DNA from: Brevundimonas sp. UBA4609
Lineage (GTDB): Bacteria > Pseudomonadota > Alphaproteobacteria > Caulobacterales > Caulobacteraceae
Assembly (NCBI GenBank): GCA_002386585.1
Contig: DGIZ01000130.1
Location: forward strand, 1-6,242
DNA: 6,242 nt
Reading direction: 5' to 3'
Both the position numbers and the translations under genes were made by a program. Positions 4,999 to 6,242 of this stretch are shown here, one piece after another (position 1 is the first letter of the stretch; each line of letters opens with the position of its first letter). The notes under the pieces were generated by a model. It did not search any database. It saw nothing but the letters and a program-made list of their open reading frames with translations, and was not told the origin of the DNA.

Positions 4999-5021
4999 CA
5001 TATCCGTCGTCCTGATCGCCC

Positions 5022-6242
<1,221 letters not shown>

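Overview
The window is a compact, very GC-rich stretch of bacterial chromosome that looks like an alphaproteobacterium of the Caulobacterales, most likely Brevundimonas or a close relative. This assignment is inferred from base composition, the style of the housekeeping proteins, one promoter that fits the Caulobacter GCTANAWC -10 pattern, and the ftsH/folP neighbourhood. It is not a database result. I see no tRNA, rRNA, CRISPR array, insertion sequence or phage gene, and no candidate for a new defence or mobile system.

Layout from left to right. The minus strand at 1-122 holds the first 40 codons of an exported protein of unknown function (GTG start, clear signal peptide). After a 181-bp divergent spacer comes a plus-strand YkgJ-type cysteine-cluster protein (304-849), which appears to be leaderless. 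It runs tail-to-tail, with a 16-bp overlap, into a minus-strand three-gene operon read from right to left: a Gdx/SugE guanidinium exporter (2649-2305), ThiD, the HMP/HMP-phosphate kinase of thiamine synthesis and salvage (2308-1457, joined to gdx by an ATGA overlap), and a PF06042-type nucleotidyltransferase (1415-834). A plus-strand START-like AHSA1/SRPBCC protein (2776-3243) diverges from this operon. It converges on folP (4070-3240), and the two stop codons share one palindromic CTAG.

The 260 bp upstream of folP contain no convincing gene but several inverted repeats. Next come a plus-strand disordered 57-residue protein (4331-4504) and an Rnk/GreA-C-domain protein (4535-4942). A strong bidirectional terminator (4966-4998) separates them from the C-terminal two thirds of FtsH on the minus strand (from 6242 to 5022, start outside the window).

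How the genes fit together. folP and ftsH are essential housekeeping genes that form one cluster (ftsH-folP-glmM) in many proteobacteria. Here two plus-strand genes and a terminator separate them, so folP needs its own promoter. The gdx-thiD-nucleotidyltransferase operon is the most unusual grouping: a guanidinium exporter translationally coupled to a pyrimidine kinase. The rest is ordinary, tightly packed core genome.
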